DNA from: Pseudomonadota bacterium
GTDB lineage: Bacteria > Pseudomonadota > Gammaproteobacteria > Pseudomonadales > Moraxellaceae
Reading direction: 5' to 3'
DNA length: 45,027 nt
Assembly (NCBI GenBank): GCA_963204705.1
Contig: CAUJHL010000007.1
Span: 1 to 45,027 of the forward strand
Part shown: positions 32,721 to 41,590 of the stretch, piece by piece
Numbering within the stretch: the first letter of the stretch is position 1
Layout of the letters: the number at the start of each line of letters is the position of its first letter
Notes under the pieces: model-generated
What the model was told of the DNA's origin: nothing
Seen by the model: the letters and a program-made list of their open reading frames with translations, nothing else
Databases searched by the model: none
Position numbers and translations under genes: made by a program

Positions 32721-33977
32721 GTGACTGACACGAACACTCCCACTGCTTTGGCCCCAACCAACTTTTCCAAGGGCCAGCGGATTCTTTCCGGCATGCGCCC
32801 TACCGGCTGGCTGCATTTGGGCCATTATCATGGGGTACTGGAAAACTGGGTACGCCTGCAGCATGACAACGCCTGTTTTTTCTTTGTGGCCGACTGGCAT
32901 GCCCTGACCACGCATTACGAAGACCCACGTGGCCTGGCCCAGCATACCCGGGACATGGTGATTGACTGGCTGGCTGCCGGACTCGATCCCGAAAAGGCGA
33001 CGCTCTTTGTGCAGTCCGCCTTGCCGGAGCATGCGGAATTGCACGTGCTGCTCTCGATGGGCACACCGTTGTCCTGGCTGGAACGGGTACCCACCTATAA
33101 GGACCAGCAAGAAAAATTACGGGAAAAAGACCTCGCAACCTATGGCTTTCTGGGTTATCCCTTGCTGCAAAGTGCCGACATTTTGCTGTATCGCGCCGAT
33201 CAGGTACCCGTAGGGGCTGATCAGGTCTCGCATGTCGAGCTGACCCGCGAAGTGGCTCGCCGGTTTAATCATCTCTATGGCCGCGAACCGGATGCGGCAG
33301 AACGGCTGACGGCCCTGCTCGGTACGCTGGACAAAGAAACTGTCAAAAAATATCAGCGACTGGCGCGTAAATTTCAGGAAAAAGGCGATAGTGAAGCCTT
33401 GCATTATGGTCAATTGCTCGTCAATCAACTTTCTGGCCTAAGTGATGCCGAACGCGAACGACTGCGCAGCGGGCTGGATGGTTCAGGTCGTATCATTTTG
33501 CCAGAACCTCAGGCGCTGCTCACCGAAGCCAGCAAAATGCCCGGCCTTGATGGCCTTAAAATGTCCAAATCCTATGGCAACACGATCAGCCTGCGCGAGT
33601 CTCCCGAGCAAGTACGCGACAAACTGAAAAAAATGCCCACGGATCCTGCCCGTGTTCGCCGTACCGATCCGGGCAATCCGGAGCACTGTCCGGTCTTTCA
33701 GCTGCATGAAGTCTATAGCAGTGAATCCACCCGCCAGTGGGTATGCCAAGGCTGTACCACGGCGAGCATCGGCTGTCTGGAGTGCAAGGAACCGGTCATT
33801 CAGGCTATTAATGACATGTTGATTCCGATGCGTGAGCGAGCCGAGCCTTTTGAGCAAGATCCCGCACACTTGCAACGTATCCTTTCGCGTGGCAACGAAC
33901 GGGCTCGTGCGGTAGCTCAGGAAACCCTGCGGGATGTGCGTGAAGCCATGGGACTGATCGGGTCGTGGAGCAGCTAA
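32721..33977 (+). CDS. trpS: Tryptophanyl-tRNA synthetase
   Basis: 418 residues, class Ic synthetase. The HIGH-type motif is HLGH (32-35) in RPTGWLHLGHYHG and the KMSKS motif is LKMSKSYGN. It belongs to the longer bacterial form, with an insert that holds a CxxC pair (WVCQGCTTASIGCLECK) near the anticodon-binding part; whether it binds metal is not known to me. Start is GTG at 32721, preceded by AAGGAAAACCCT. The stop overlaps scpA by 13 bases. Confidence 0.95.
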   Translation: MTDTNTPTALAPTNFSKGQRILSGMRPTGWLHLGHYHGVLENWVRLQHDNACFFFVADWHALTTHYEDPRGLAQHTRDMVIDWLAAGLDPEKATLFVQSALPEHAELHVLLSMGTPLSWLERVPTYKDQQEKLREKDLATYGFLGYPLLQSADILLYRADQVPVGADQVSHVELTREVARRFNHLYGREPDAAERLTALLGTLDKETVKKYQRLARKFQEKGDSEALHYGQLLVNQLSGLSDAERERLRSGLDGSGRIILPEPQALLTEASKMPGLDGLKMSKSYGNTISLRESPEQVRDKLKKMPTDPARVRRTDPGNPEHCPVFQLHEVYSSESTRQWVCQGCTTASIGCLECKEPVIQAINDMLIPMRERAEPFEQDPAHLQRILSRGNERARAVAQETLRDVREAMGLIGSWSS

Positions 33978-34831
33978 GCGACGCGCCTGTTTCGGCGGAG
34001 CTGACTGGCCCGGCATTACTACCCCGAATTCGCGTCGGCGATGAGTGGGTTGAGGAGTTGCCGCAGGACCTCTATATCCCGCCGGATGCGTTTGCGGTGT
34101 TGCTGAGCTATTTTGAAGGCCCGCTGGATTTTTTGCTGTATCTGGTGCGGCGGCATGGCGTCAACCTGATCGACATCGACATCGCACCGATTGCCGAGCA
34201 ATACCTGCGTTACATTAGTCTGATGCAGGAACGCGATGTCGAGCTGGCATCCGACTATCTTGTGATGGCGGCCTTGCTGGTGGACATGAAATCCCGGCTG
34301 CTGTTGCCCAAACCTGCCACGCTGGCCGTTGAGGACGATCCTCGTGCTGAGTTGCTGGATCGGCTGGAAAAGTATGCGGCTTTAAAACAGGGCGCCGCCT
34401 GGCTCAATGCCCGCCCTGTCGACGATCGTAATGTCTTTGTGGCTCAGGCTGCTGTACCGGAACATTTTTATCACTCCTCAGAACCAGAGCCGGTCTTCGA
34501 GGTGTCATTGCTGAGTCAGGCGCTCGCAACGCTGCTGAGCAGACCCGTCATTGAACATCATGCCATTCTGGCGGAGCCGGTGCTGCTGGAAGAACGCCTT
34601 GCCGTCATCCGGTTGCGGATTCAACAGGAAGGCTCTTTGCCTTTTCGCAGCCTGCTTAACCCCCATCAGGGCAAACTGGGACTGGTCGTCACCTTTATGG
34701 CGATGCTGGAATTGATCCGCCTGCAGGAAATCAGCGTGATACAGGAAACGCCCGACTGTGATCCCCTGATTTCGGTATGGTCTGCCCCCCTGGCTTACGC
34801 GGACACTACGTCGGCAGCGGTGCCAGTATGA
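33965..34831 (+). CDS. scpA: Segregation and condensation protein A
   Basis: 288 residues. The kleisin N-terminal block FEGPLDFLLYLVRRHGVNLIDIDIAPIAEQY and the region LVMAALLVDMKSRLLLP are typical. ScpA bridges the SMC heads in the chromosome condensin complex with ScpB. It starts at GTG inside the last codons of trpS and its stop overlaps the scpB ATG, so trpS-scpA-scpB is one coupled unit. Confidence 0.94.
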   Translation: MEQLSDAPVSAELTGPALLPRIRVGDEWVEELPQDLYIPPDAFAVLLSYFEGPLDFLLYLVRRHGVNLIDIDIAPIAEQYLRYISLMQERDVELASDYLVMAALLVDMKSRLLLPKPATLAVEDDPRAELLDRLEKYAALKQGAAWLNARPVDDRNVFVAQAAVPEHFYHSSEPEPVFEVSLLSQALATLLSRPVIEHHAILAEPVLLEERLAVIRLRIQQEGSLPFRSLLNPHQGKLGLVVTFMAMLELIRLQEISVIQETPDCDPLISVWSAPLAYADTTSAAVPV

Positions 34832-35568
34832 GCAAGACGCTTAATCGTCCGAGTCAGGAAGTTCAGCTCACTGTGCTGGAGCGCTTACAACAGCAAGCAC
34901 TGCTGAGACTCGAAGCCCTGTTATTCAGCAGTCCCCAGCCGCTACCCCAGGCCGTGCTGAAACAGGCGCTGGCCGAGCTATTGACCGAGGCTGCTGACTA
35001 CTCACAGGACCCGGATTCGGGCTCCGACCGGGTGCGCACTGTGCAACAGTGGCTCAATGTCTGGCTGGAGGCTCTGGCGGAGCGTTATGCGGAAAGCGCT
35101 GTGGAATTACTGCACTCTGCCAGTGGGTATCGCCTGCAGGTGCGTGCAGAATTTGCCAGCCTGATCGGCAGCGTTTGGCCAGAACGGCCCCAAAAACTGT
35201 CTCAGGCGCTGCTGGAAACTCTGGCGGTGATTGCCTATCACCAGCCGGTGACGCGGGCAGACATTGAAAAATTACGCGGGGTCAGCCTGAACAGCCAGAT
35301 CCTGCGGCAATTATTTGAGCGGCAGTGGATTCAGGAACAGGGCGTGCGTGAAGTGCCGGGCCGTCCTGCGCTCCTGGTGACGACGGCGCGCTTTCTGGAT
35401 GCCTTCGGGTTGACGGCACTACAGCAGCTCCCATCGCTGGAAACCATGCCCCCACTGGTCATGGCGGACAGAATTACTGCAGTTTCAGCACTATTAACAA
35501 CCGAAGACGCTGAAACTGCGACGATAACGACAGATGCAGTGAGACCTTTGTCTCAAGATGCTCTATAA
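34828..35568 (+). CDS. scpB: Segregation and condensation protein B
   Basis: 246 residues with two winged-helix units: [22 protein letters not shown] and [23 protein letters not shown], then [22 protein letters not shown]. It dimerises on ScpA in the SMC complex. ATG at 34828 overlaps the scpA stop. The tail after residue 210 is low-complexity (many Thr, Ala, Glu). The rluB gene starts 28 bases later, probably in the same operon. Confidence 0.93.
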   Translation: MSKTLNRPSQEVQLTVLERLQQQALLRLEALLFSSPQPLPQAVLKQALAELLTEAADYSQDPDSGSDRVRTVQQWLNVWLEALAERYAESAVELLHSASGYRLQVRAEFASLIGSVWPERPQKLSQALLETLAVIAYHQPVTRADIEKLRGVSLNSQILRQLFERQWIQEQGVREVPGRPALLVTTARFLDAFGLTALQQLPSLETMPPLVMADRITAVSALLTTEDAETATITTDAVRPLSQDAL

Positions 35569-35596
35569 TGCTCAATGCGATTCCCGAGGTATAACC

Positions 35597-36454
35597 ATGA
35601 GCGAAAAGTTGCAAAAAGTTTTGGCCCGTATAGGACTGGGGTCACGTCGTTACATGGAAGAAGTCATTGCCTCCGGGCGCGTCACTGTCGATGGCCGTGT
35701 GGCTCAGGTCGGTGAACGAGTCGAGCCCGGCGTGGAAATACGCATTGACGGACGTAAAGTCAATTATCAGTCCGAAGAAGAAGTCCGTCGTCGGGTGCTG
35801 GTCTATTACAAGCCCGAAGGTGAAATCTGTTCACGCCACGACCCCGAAGGCCGTCCTACGGTGTTTGATCAATTGCCCCAGATCGCCAATGATCGCTGGG
35901 TAATGGTGGGCCGTCTGGACATTAACAGTACCGGCTTGCTGCTATTTACCAATGATGGCGAACTGGCCAACCGCCTGATGCACCCTTCCAGCGAAATTGA
36001 ACGCGAGTATGCGGTGCGTGTCATGGGCGAAGTGACCCCGGAAACCCGTCAGACGTTGCTCAATGGCGTCGAGCTGGACGATGGTTTTGCCAAATTTGAG
36101 TCATTTGGCGATATTGGCGGCGAGGGCATCAATCGCTGGTATCAGGTCATCGTCAAGGAAGGCCGTAACCGTGAAGTCCGCCGCCTGTTTGAATCCCAAC
36201 AGCTTAAAGTCAGCCGCTTGCTGCGTACCCGTTATGGCACCGTGATTTTGCCGCGTGAACTGCGCACAGGACGCTGGATGGAGCTAGATAAACAGGACAT
36301 CGATCATCTGACGCAAAGCGTCGAGCTGAAACCTCGCGTAGGCACAGGCCTGTATGGAATGGCCAAACGTCGCGCCGAACGCCAGATCGAAAACCCCCTG
36401 CCCGCGCGCCGTGGTGGCTATTTGCGCCAGCAGCGGCGGGATACCGACGACTGA
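35597..36454 (+). CDS. rluB: 23S rRNA pseudouridine synthase (RluB family)
   Basis: 285 residues from ATG 35597, which has CGAGGT six bases upstream. The N-terminal S4 RNA-binding domain is [20 protein letters not shown]; the catalytic Asp is in [20 protein letters not shown]; the family ending [13 protein letters not shown] is present. RluB modifies U2605 of 23S rRNA in E. coli; RluE/F relatives are less likely given the context after scpAB. The tail is basic (KRRAERQ...[11 protein letters not shown]). A strong terminator follows. Confidence 0.92.
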   Translation: MSEKLQKVLARIGLGSRRYMEEVIASGRVTVDGRVAQVGERVEPGVEIRIDGRKVNYQSEEEVRRRVLVYYKPEGEICSRHDPEGRPTVFDQLPQIANDRWVMVGRLDINSTGLLLFTNDGELANRLMHPSSEIEREYAVRVMGEVTPETRQTLLNGVELDDGFAKFESFGDIGGEGINRWYQVIVKEGRNREVRRLFESQQLKVSRLLRTRYGTVILPRELRTGRWMELDKQDIDHLTQSVELKPRVGTGLYGMAKRRAERQIENPLPARRGGYLRQQRRDTDD

Positions 36455-36521
36455 TCATTTAGAACACATTCGATGCTTTGATGTTTCTACAGGATGTTTC
36501 AATAGGCACTTCAATAGAGAG

Positions 36522-36551
36522 TCCCGCTGCACGCCAGCGGGATTTTTTTTT
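36522..36551 (+). terminator. Rho-independent terminator of the trpS-scpAB-rluB unit
   Basis: TCCCGCTG, loop CACGC, CAGCGGGA, then nine T. Lies 68 bases after the rluB stop. Confidence 0.92.
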
Positions 36552-36606
36552 GAAACTATTCATAACGGCAGCGCAGCACCTACACACCAAGTTCAGGGCA
36601 CCAAGG

Positions 36607-37596
36607 TCAGGTCAGCGTCAAAATATCAATGGATGGCCGCATATTGAATCGAAACGGCCAGGCGACCATCCCCGTTCCCGCGGTGACGTATACCTGTGCA
36701 CGATCGGTCTGATACAGACCCTCCTGAAACCCATGCACTGACATGGATTTCAGCAGTTTCAGGGTAATCCACGGTAAATCGATCTGGCCACCATGCGTAT
36801 GGCCGCACAACAACAACGGCTTTTTGGACAAGCCTGCCGGAACATGATCCACCGTATCCGGATTATGCGCCAGTACCAGCCAGGGTTTATCAGAGGGCAG
36901 CTCCTGCAGCTGATGCAGGTCCGCCTTGCCTGCCCACAGATCCCCGGTACCCAGTACGTAGACGGAATGCCATTCCTCCCAGTGATGCTCAATCGGGCGA
37001 TTGCCCAGTGCTACTAAACACTGCTTGTGCTCCTCCTGAATCGGCGGGCCGGGCAGTTCTTCGTCGTGATTTCCCGGTACCGAATAGGCCGGTGCATCGA
37101 GCAGGGACAGCGGATAGAGTTTGGACTGCAAATGGGGGCCAGGCTCATACGTCCAGTCGCCCGCAATCAGCACCGCATCCACTTTTTCCCGATTGATCTT
37201 TTTGACGATACGCTGAAGCTGAAACCGGCCACCCGAAAATAGGCCGACGTGCATATCAGCAATAAGGGCAATTCTTAAGGGTTGCTCCAGGCGATGATCC
37301 GCATCCAGTGGAATCGTTCGATAGCGCATAGCCAGCAGATTGGGTTCTATAAATCGGCAATACACGGCCAATACACTGAGCGCGAGCAAGGGCAACGCCT
37401 CAGTCAGGGTCTGCATACCTGACCAGACTCTCCATATCTGGTGTGCCGCCAGTAGCCAAAACAAATAAAATCCATAAAAAACGGCCATCTGGCCCAATGC
37501 CTTGCGACGATAGGATGTTTCTGACAGCAGGGTACGCCGTACTGCCAATACCATAAGCAGGACAAAAATCGCCCCATAGGCCATCTCAAACGACAT
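36607..37596 (-). CDS. Membrane-anchored metallophosphoesterase (YkuE/YaeI-like)
   Basis: 329 residues from ATG 37596, which has AGAGGA six bases upstream. The N-terminal part has three hydrophobic segments (about residues 3-20, 36-55 and 68-80), then a calcineurin-like phosphoesterase domain with ADMHVG, AGDWTYE, GNHDE, LAHNPD and GHTHGGQ, giving the full set of metal ligands. Similar proteins act on UDP-diacylglucosamine-type lipids or other phosphoesters; the substrate here is unknown. It is divergent from the phospholipase D gene with repeats in between. Confidence 0.88.
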   Translation of the reverse strand: MSFEMAYGAIFVLLMVLAVRRTLLSETSYRRKALGQMAVFYGFYLFWLLAAHQIWRVWSGMQTLTEALPLLALSVLAVYCRFIEPNLLAMRYRTIPLDADHRLEQPLRIALIADMHVGLFSGGRFQLQRIVKKINREKVDAVLIAGDWTYEPGPHLQSKLYPLSLLDAPAYSVPGNHDEELPGPPIQEEHKQCLVALGNRPIEHHWEEWHSVYVLGTGDLWAGKADLHQLQELPSDKPWLVLAHNPDTVDHVPAGLSKKPLLLCGHTHGGQIDLPWITLKLLKSMSVHGFQEGLYQTDRAQVYVTAGTGMVAWPFRFNMRPSIDILTLT

Positions 37597-37924
37597 GCGG
37601 TTTCCTCTGTCTATGGACGGGACAATCAAGGCACTGCAAGCAACGCGATGACTACGAGTGACACCTTTCGTAGTTTTCGTAGTTTTCGCGCCTTCTAAAG
37701 CACCCTCTATAACACTGGTTACAGTGCCTTTATACCGTACACTGTGCCCATTTCGGGTCTAAGTAAGTAGCTGTTTTTCAGGGCTGAACTGTTGTTTTTT
37801 TTGGCAAAAATGTCGTTATCCTGCATAGGGCCAGGGTTATGACCCCAAAAATCAGTCTGTCACTCCCTGTGTTTTCTGTCAGAATGAATTTCCCGCGCCA
37901 ACTGATGGATAGGTCATACAAGGA
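37597..37924. other. Divergent intergenic region with direct and inverted repeats
   Basis: About 328 bases between the metallophosphoesterase and phospholipase D genes. TTTCGTAGT is repeated in tandem (2.6 copies, 37666-37688), and ACTACGA (37651-37657) is the inverted match of TCGTAGT (37668-37674). CACTG-GTTA-CAGTG lies near 37714-37727. These may be regulator sites; no ORF is convincing. Confidence 0.45.
37651..37688. repeat. Tandem TTTCGTAGT repeats with an inverted partner
   Basis: Two full and one partial TTTCGTAGT units in direct succession, preceded by the reverse-complement heptamer ACTACGA ten bases upstream of TCGTAGT. Candidate operator or slippage repeat; function unknown. Confidence 0.7.
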
Positions 37925-39661
37925 ATGAGCGGCCCCATTCTCACACCGAGCCAACTGCCACACGGCAGTACAGACACGTTGCTGCGTCAAACTCCTACCC
38001 CGCGAAACGGGCGATGTATCCTGATATGGATTTTGCTTTGGCCACTGAGTTTGGCAAATATCATCCTGTCGGCCATCGTCTCGGGCTGTCGATCGCAACG
38101 AGCTGACGGACAACGACGACACATGGGCAGCTGGCTTGTGCTCTTCCTGTGTGTGAATACGCTGACTGCCTGTATGCAATTACCTCCCCGGCGCCCAGTA
38201 GACGTCAGCCACACCCTGAGCAGTCCTACCAAGACTCCGTTACAGCAGCTTGTTGAGAATGAAGCACGCCCGTATCCGGGACTGAGCGGATATCACGTGC
38301 TGTCTGAGCCCATCGAGGCGTTTGCAGCCCGATTGCTGATGATCGAAAAAGCCCAGAGTTCAGTGGATATTCAATATTATATCTGGCGGAATGACACCAT
38401 TGGCTCGCTGATGATGGATGCGCTGATCCGCGCGGCCGATCGCGGGGTGCGTGTCCGCTTATTACTCGACGACAATAACTCTGGCAGCCTAGACACATTG
38501 CTGGCCAGCCTTAATCTACATCCCAATATCGAGGTTCGGCTTTTTAATCCCTATACGTTCCGCAATACCCGCATTCTGGATTATTTATTTAATTTTCCTA
38601 GGATTAACCGAAGAATGCACAACAAAGTCATTCTCGCGGATCAGGCGGTTGGTTTGCTGGGGGGGCGCAATATCAGCGATAAATATTTTAATGCTGGCCC
38701 CGGAACCCAATTCAGCGATATCGATGTGATGGTCGCCGGCCCAATCACCAAAGAGATGAATGACTCCTTTGATCTCTATTGGAATCATCGGGCGGCATAC
38801 CCCATCCAAGATGTGTTAGCGCGCTCCACACCGATTCTGGGCATCGCTAATCTCCGCAAACAACTGGCGCTCTACAGCAAAAATAATGCAGTTCAAAATT
38901 ATCTGGAACAAACGAGTGATACCGATTTACTGAGTAATTGGCTTACAGGGGATTTAGGACTGCATTGGGCCAAAGCCAGACTAATCGTCGATCATCCGGA
39001 TAAAATTCTAAATCGTGCCCGGCGCAATCAGCGCTCTGATAATCAGCTGGAACGCTGGATGGGTAGTCCATTACACAGTATGGATATTATTTCAGCCTAT
39101 TTTATTGCCGGAAAACTGGGCACCCGCTCACTGATTGATATCGCGGATCACGGCATCAAAATTCGGGTATTGACCAATTCTTATGCCGCGACTGACGTGG
39201 GTCTCGTGCATGCCTTTTACAGCAAGCGCCGCGCAAAATTGCTGAAACATGGTATCGAACTCTATGAGTTTAAAGCCGTTTCTGATCAGACCAATCATTT
39301 GTCCTCTCGCCTTCATCTCAGGCAGACTGGAGATGCCAGCCTTCACGCCAAAATGCTCGCCATTGATGACAAACGGGCGTTTATTGGGTCTTTCAATGTA
39401 GATCCCCGATCGGCCAATCTGAATACAGAAATCGGTGTGGTTTTTGATAGCCCTTCCATGGCACGCAGTGTTTCGGATGCATTTAATCCCGCCATTCTGG
39501 GCATCGCCTATCAGGTGAGCCTGGACGATCAGGGTCGCCTGCAATGGAAAGAAGCGGATAATAATGGGGAGATTTATTATCACGATGAACCGGATATTGG
39601 CTTTTTTCAGCGGATTGGGCTGAAATTGCTGGGTCTCCTGCCGCTGGAAAATCTCCTGTAA
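37925..39661 (+). CDS. Phospholipase D / cardiolipin synthase family protein (ClsC-like)
   Basis: 578 residues from ATG 37925. Two HKD motifs give the two half-sites: MHNKVILADQ (His232, Lys234, Asp239) and HAKMLAIDDKRAFIGS (His474, Lys476, Asp481), with DIQYYIWRNDTIG ahead of the first. Such proteins make cardiolipin or cleave phospholipids at the membrane. The start is uncertain: from 37925 there is a hydrophobic stretch at 32-54 and a second at 69-83. From the in-frame ATG 38123 the protein would begin as a lipoprotein (VNTLTAC, Cys at residue 17). AAGGA touches the first ATG, which is a poor spacing. Confidence 0.88.
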   Translation: MSGPILTPSQLPHGSTDTLLRQTPTPRNGRCILIWILLWPLSLANIILSAIVSGCRSQRADGQRRHMGSWLVLFLCVNTLTACMQLPPRRPVDVSHTLSSPTKTPLQQLVENEARPYPGLSGYHVLSEPIEAFAARLLMIEKAQSSVDIQYYIWRNDTIGSLMMDALIRAADRGVRVRLLLDDNNSGSLDTLLASLNLHPNIEVRLFNPYTFRNTRILDYLFNFPRINRRMHNKVILADQAVGLLGGRNISDKYFNAGPGTQFSDIDVMVAGPITKEMNDSFDLYWNHRAAYPIQDVLARSTPILGIANLRKQLALYSKNNAVQNYLEQTSDTDLLSNWLTGDLGLHWAKARLIVDHPDKILNRARRNQRSDNQLERWMGSPLHSMDIISAYFIAGKLGTRSLIDIADHGIKIRVLTNSYAATDVGLVHAFYSKRRAKLLKHGIELYEFKAVSDQTNHLSSRLHLRQTGDASLHAKMLAIDDKRAFIGSFNVDPRSANLNTEIGVVFDSPSMARSVSDAFNPAILGIAYQVSLDDQGRLQWKEADNNGEIYYHDEPDIGFFQRIGLKLLGLLPLENLL

Positions 39662-39907
39662 ACGCGGTTGGCATAAATTGTTATCCCTGTTGGAAATGCT
39701 TGTGATATTGTTCCAAAATTCCCCGTAGGCACCTGTATCTCGGAAGGTGTGTACACAGCTAATCCCCGCTAATGACAGTTAGCGCCAGCGATCATTTTAG
39801 AAATCTACGATGCATGCGTGCGTGAATCCGTGTGATTTTCTGTGATGGTAGGGTGACCAATACCTTGGCTCATCGGCGGGTGGGCTTTCTTATTATGGAG
39901 TGTTAAT

Positions 39908-40420
39908 GTGTTCTCGCCTGCACTCTGGCAACTCACTTATTGCAGTACCAGTGCTTCCCGATTGCACGATTTGCGTAAGGATGTCGATGACATTCTGAGA
40001 GAAGCCCGTATTTTCAATCGCCAGCATCGTATCCAGGGTGTGTTGTTTTATGGCAACCACTTCTTTTTGCAGTGCTTGCAGGGCAATCGGGCTGACCTGG
40101 AAATGCTCTATGATAAATTGCAAAAAGACCACCGTCATATCCAGCTAAAACTATTGGAAAGCCGTGCGGTTGAAACCCCGCTATTTGATCAATGGCATAT
40201 GAAATATGTCGTTCTGGAACCGAAAATTCAGGAATTGTTGTCGCGCTGGCAGATGCAGCTGTTTATGCCCTATAATCTGTCAGAAACGCAACTGGCAGAA
40301 TTACTGTCGCTGTTTTCGGTAGTCAGGGATGCAGTAGATACCTCGCGTGCGCCTCCACCCAAAACAGGGAGGATTCTGAAAGCACTCCAGTGGGTCAGCC
40401 GTCAACTCAATCAGCCCTGA
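39908..40420 (+). CDS. BLUF-domain blue-light photoreceptor (BlsA-like)
   Basis: 170 residues. The BLUF domain covers about 6-100 and binds FAD. Key residues are all present: Tyr11 (LTYCSTSA), Asn37 (REARIFNRQH), Gln55 (FFLQCLQG), Trp96 and Met98 (FDQWHMKYV), corresponding to Tyr21, Asn45, Gln63, Trp104 and Met106 of AppA. After it comes only a helical tail with no output enzyme domain, as in short BLUF proteins such as Acinetobacter BlsA, which act by binding partners. Start is GTG with GGAG seven bases upstream. It stands alone, convergent with the acyltransferase gene. Confidence 0.93.
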   Translation: MFSPALWQLTYCSTSASRLHDLRKDVDDILREARIFNRQHRIQGVLFYGNHFFLQCLQGNRADLEMLYDKLQKDHRHIQLKLLESRAVETPLFDQWHMKYVVLEPKIQELLSRWQMQLFMPYNLSETQLAELLSLFSVVRDAVDTSRAPPPKTGRILKALQWVSRQLNQP

Positions 40421-40449
40421 ATTCGCTCCAGCCAAACAGTGGCAAATCC

Positions 40450-41361
40450 TTAAGACGACTGTCGTGGCGGGCTATGGTGATGACTGTGATGGTGGTGAGG
40501 TACTTCAACCAATACTTTCGCTTGCAATAGTTTTAATTCTTTTTGCATGACTTCCTGCAGCACTTCCGTCAGCGTATGGACACTGTGCCCCACCGGACTG
40601 ATGGCAGGCAGCGGCTGTACATGAGCGATGACCTTTTCGTGTGACAATACTTTAGGCAAATGTTCAGCCAGACTCATGTCCCCGATATAGGGAATCACTG
40701 GATCAATGTTGCCATCGGCCCCCTCATAGCACAGCAAAACTGGCTGAATGGGGGTGCCCGTTTCAATCGCGGCCGCCAGTAGCCGCCCATGCAGGCGCTT
40801 GACTTCAATGCCGTCCGTCGTCGTGGCTTCGGGAAAAAACAAAATGGGCAGTTTTTGCCTGAGAAAATCGGCAATTTGCTCTCTTACCTGACTGGAATCT
40901 CCAGAGCCCCGTTTGATAAATAACGTGCCTCCCGCCTGCGCCAGACGTCCAATCAGGGGCCAGCTGGCGACTTCCGCCTTGGATAAGAAAAACACCCGCG
41001 CCTGCGAACCGATCACTGGGATATCTGTCCAGGAAACATGATTACAGACCCAAAGGGCATGCTCAGTGGGGAGTGGTGCCAGCGGACGAACTTCGATCCC
41101 CACCGATTCACAGAGCCGCCGACAAAAATACCGCACGATCCGGGTATGCTCGGGCTGGTTTGGCTGGGCATGCATGTCTTTTCGGAAAGCAATCAGCAAG
41201 CCCTCGGTCAGGGTAGTGACAACTTTCGCAGTGCGATATACCGGCCTTACCCACTGGATCAAAGGGCTCAGGTGCCTAAATGCGCTTGTCTTTGTGTCAA
41301 TTTTGGGAGAATCCACTGTCGTGTCAGTGCTGACTGTCCTTTTGTTTGCCCCAACCGCCAT
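40450..41361 (-). CDS. 1-acyl-sn-glycerol-3-phosphate acyltransferase family protein (PlsC-like)
   Basis: 303 residues. The acyltransferase motifs are NHVSWTD (catalytic His-Asp), GTLFIKRGS, FFPEATTTDG and PVLLCYEG. It would add an acyl chain to lysophosphatidic acid or an ornithine or lyso-lipid at the inner membrane; a hydrophobic stretch lies near residues 45-60. The C-terminus is unusual: a His-rich tail (HHHHSHHH) that could bind metal ions. It is single and convergent with the BLUF gene. Confidence 0.88.
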   Translation of the reverse strand: MAVGANKRTVSTDTTVDSPKIDTKTSAFRHLSPLIQWVRPVYRTAKVVTTLTEGLLIAFRKDMHAQPNQPEHTRIVRYFCRRLCESVGIEVRPLAPLPTEHALWVCNHVSWTDIPVIGSQARVFFLSKAEVASWPLIGRLAQAGGTLFIKRGSGDSSQVREQIADFLRQKLPILFFPEATTTDGIEVKRLHGRLLAAAIETGTPIQPVLLCYEGADGNIDPVIPYIGDMSLAEHLPKVLSHEKVIAHVQPLPAISPVGHSVHTLTEVLQEVMQKELKLLQAKVLVEVPHHHHSHHHSPPRQSS

Positions 41362-41590
41362 AACGTCTTACCTTTTCACCACTCCTCGGATTCCAGTTAC
41401 TGTAGCAGTGCTATCCCAGACTTCCAAAGCGAATTGCGCATTTTTAATGCCATCACGGCAGCCTGAGCTGACACGACAGGCTGAGTTTCTCGTCACCGTA
41501 TAGCTGCTCGCCGGTGTTTGGCTGGATCGCCACTGAAACCTCAGTAAAAACACGGTATCATTCGCCTACTTTAAGCGGAGCACAGCGCAC

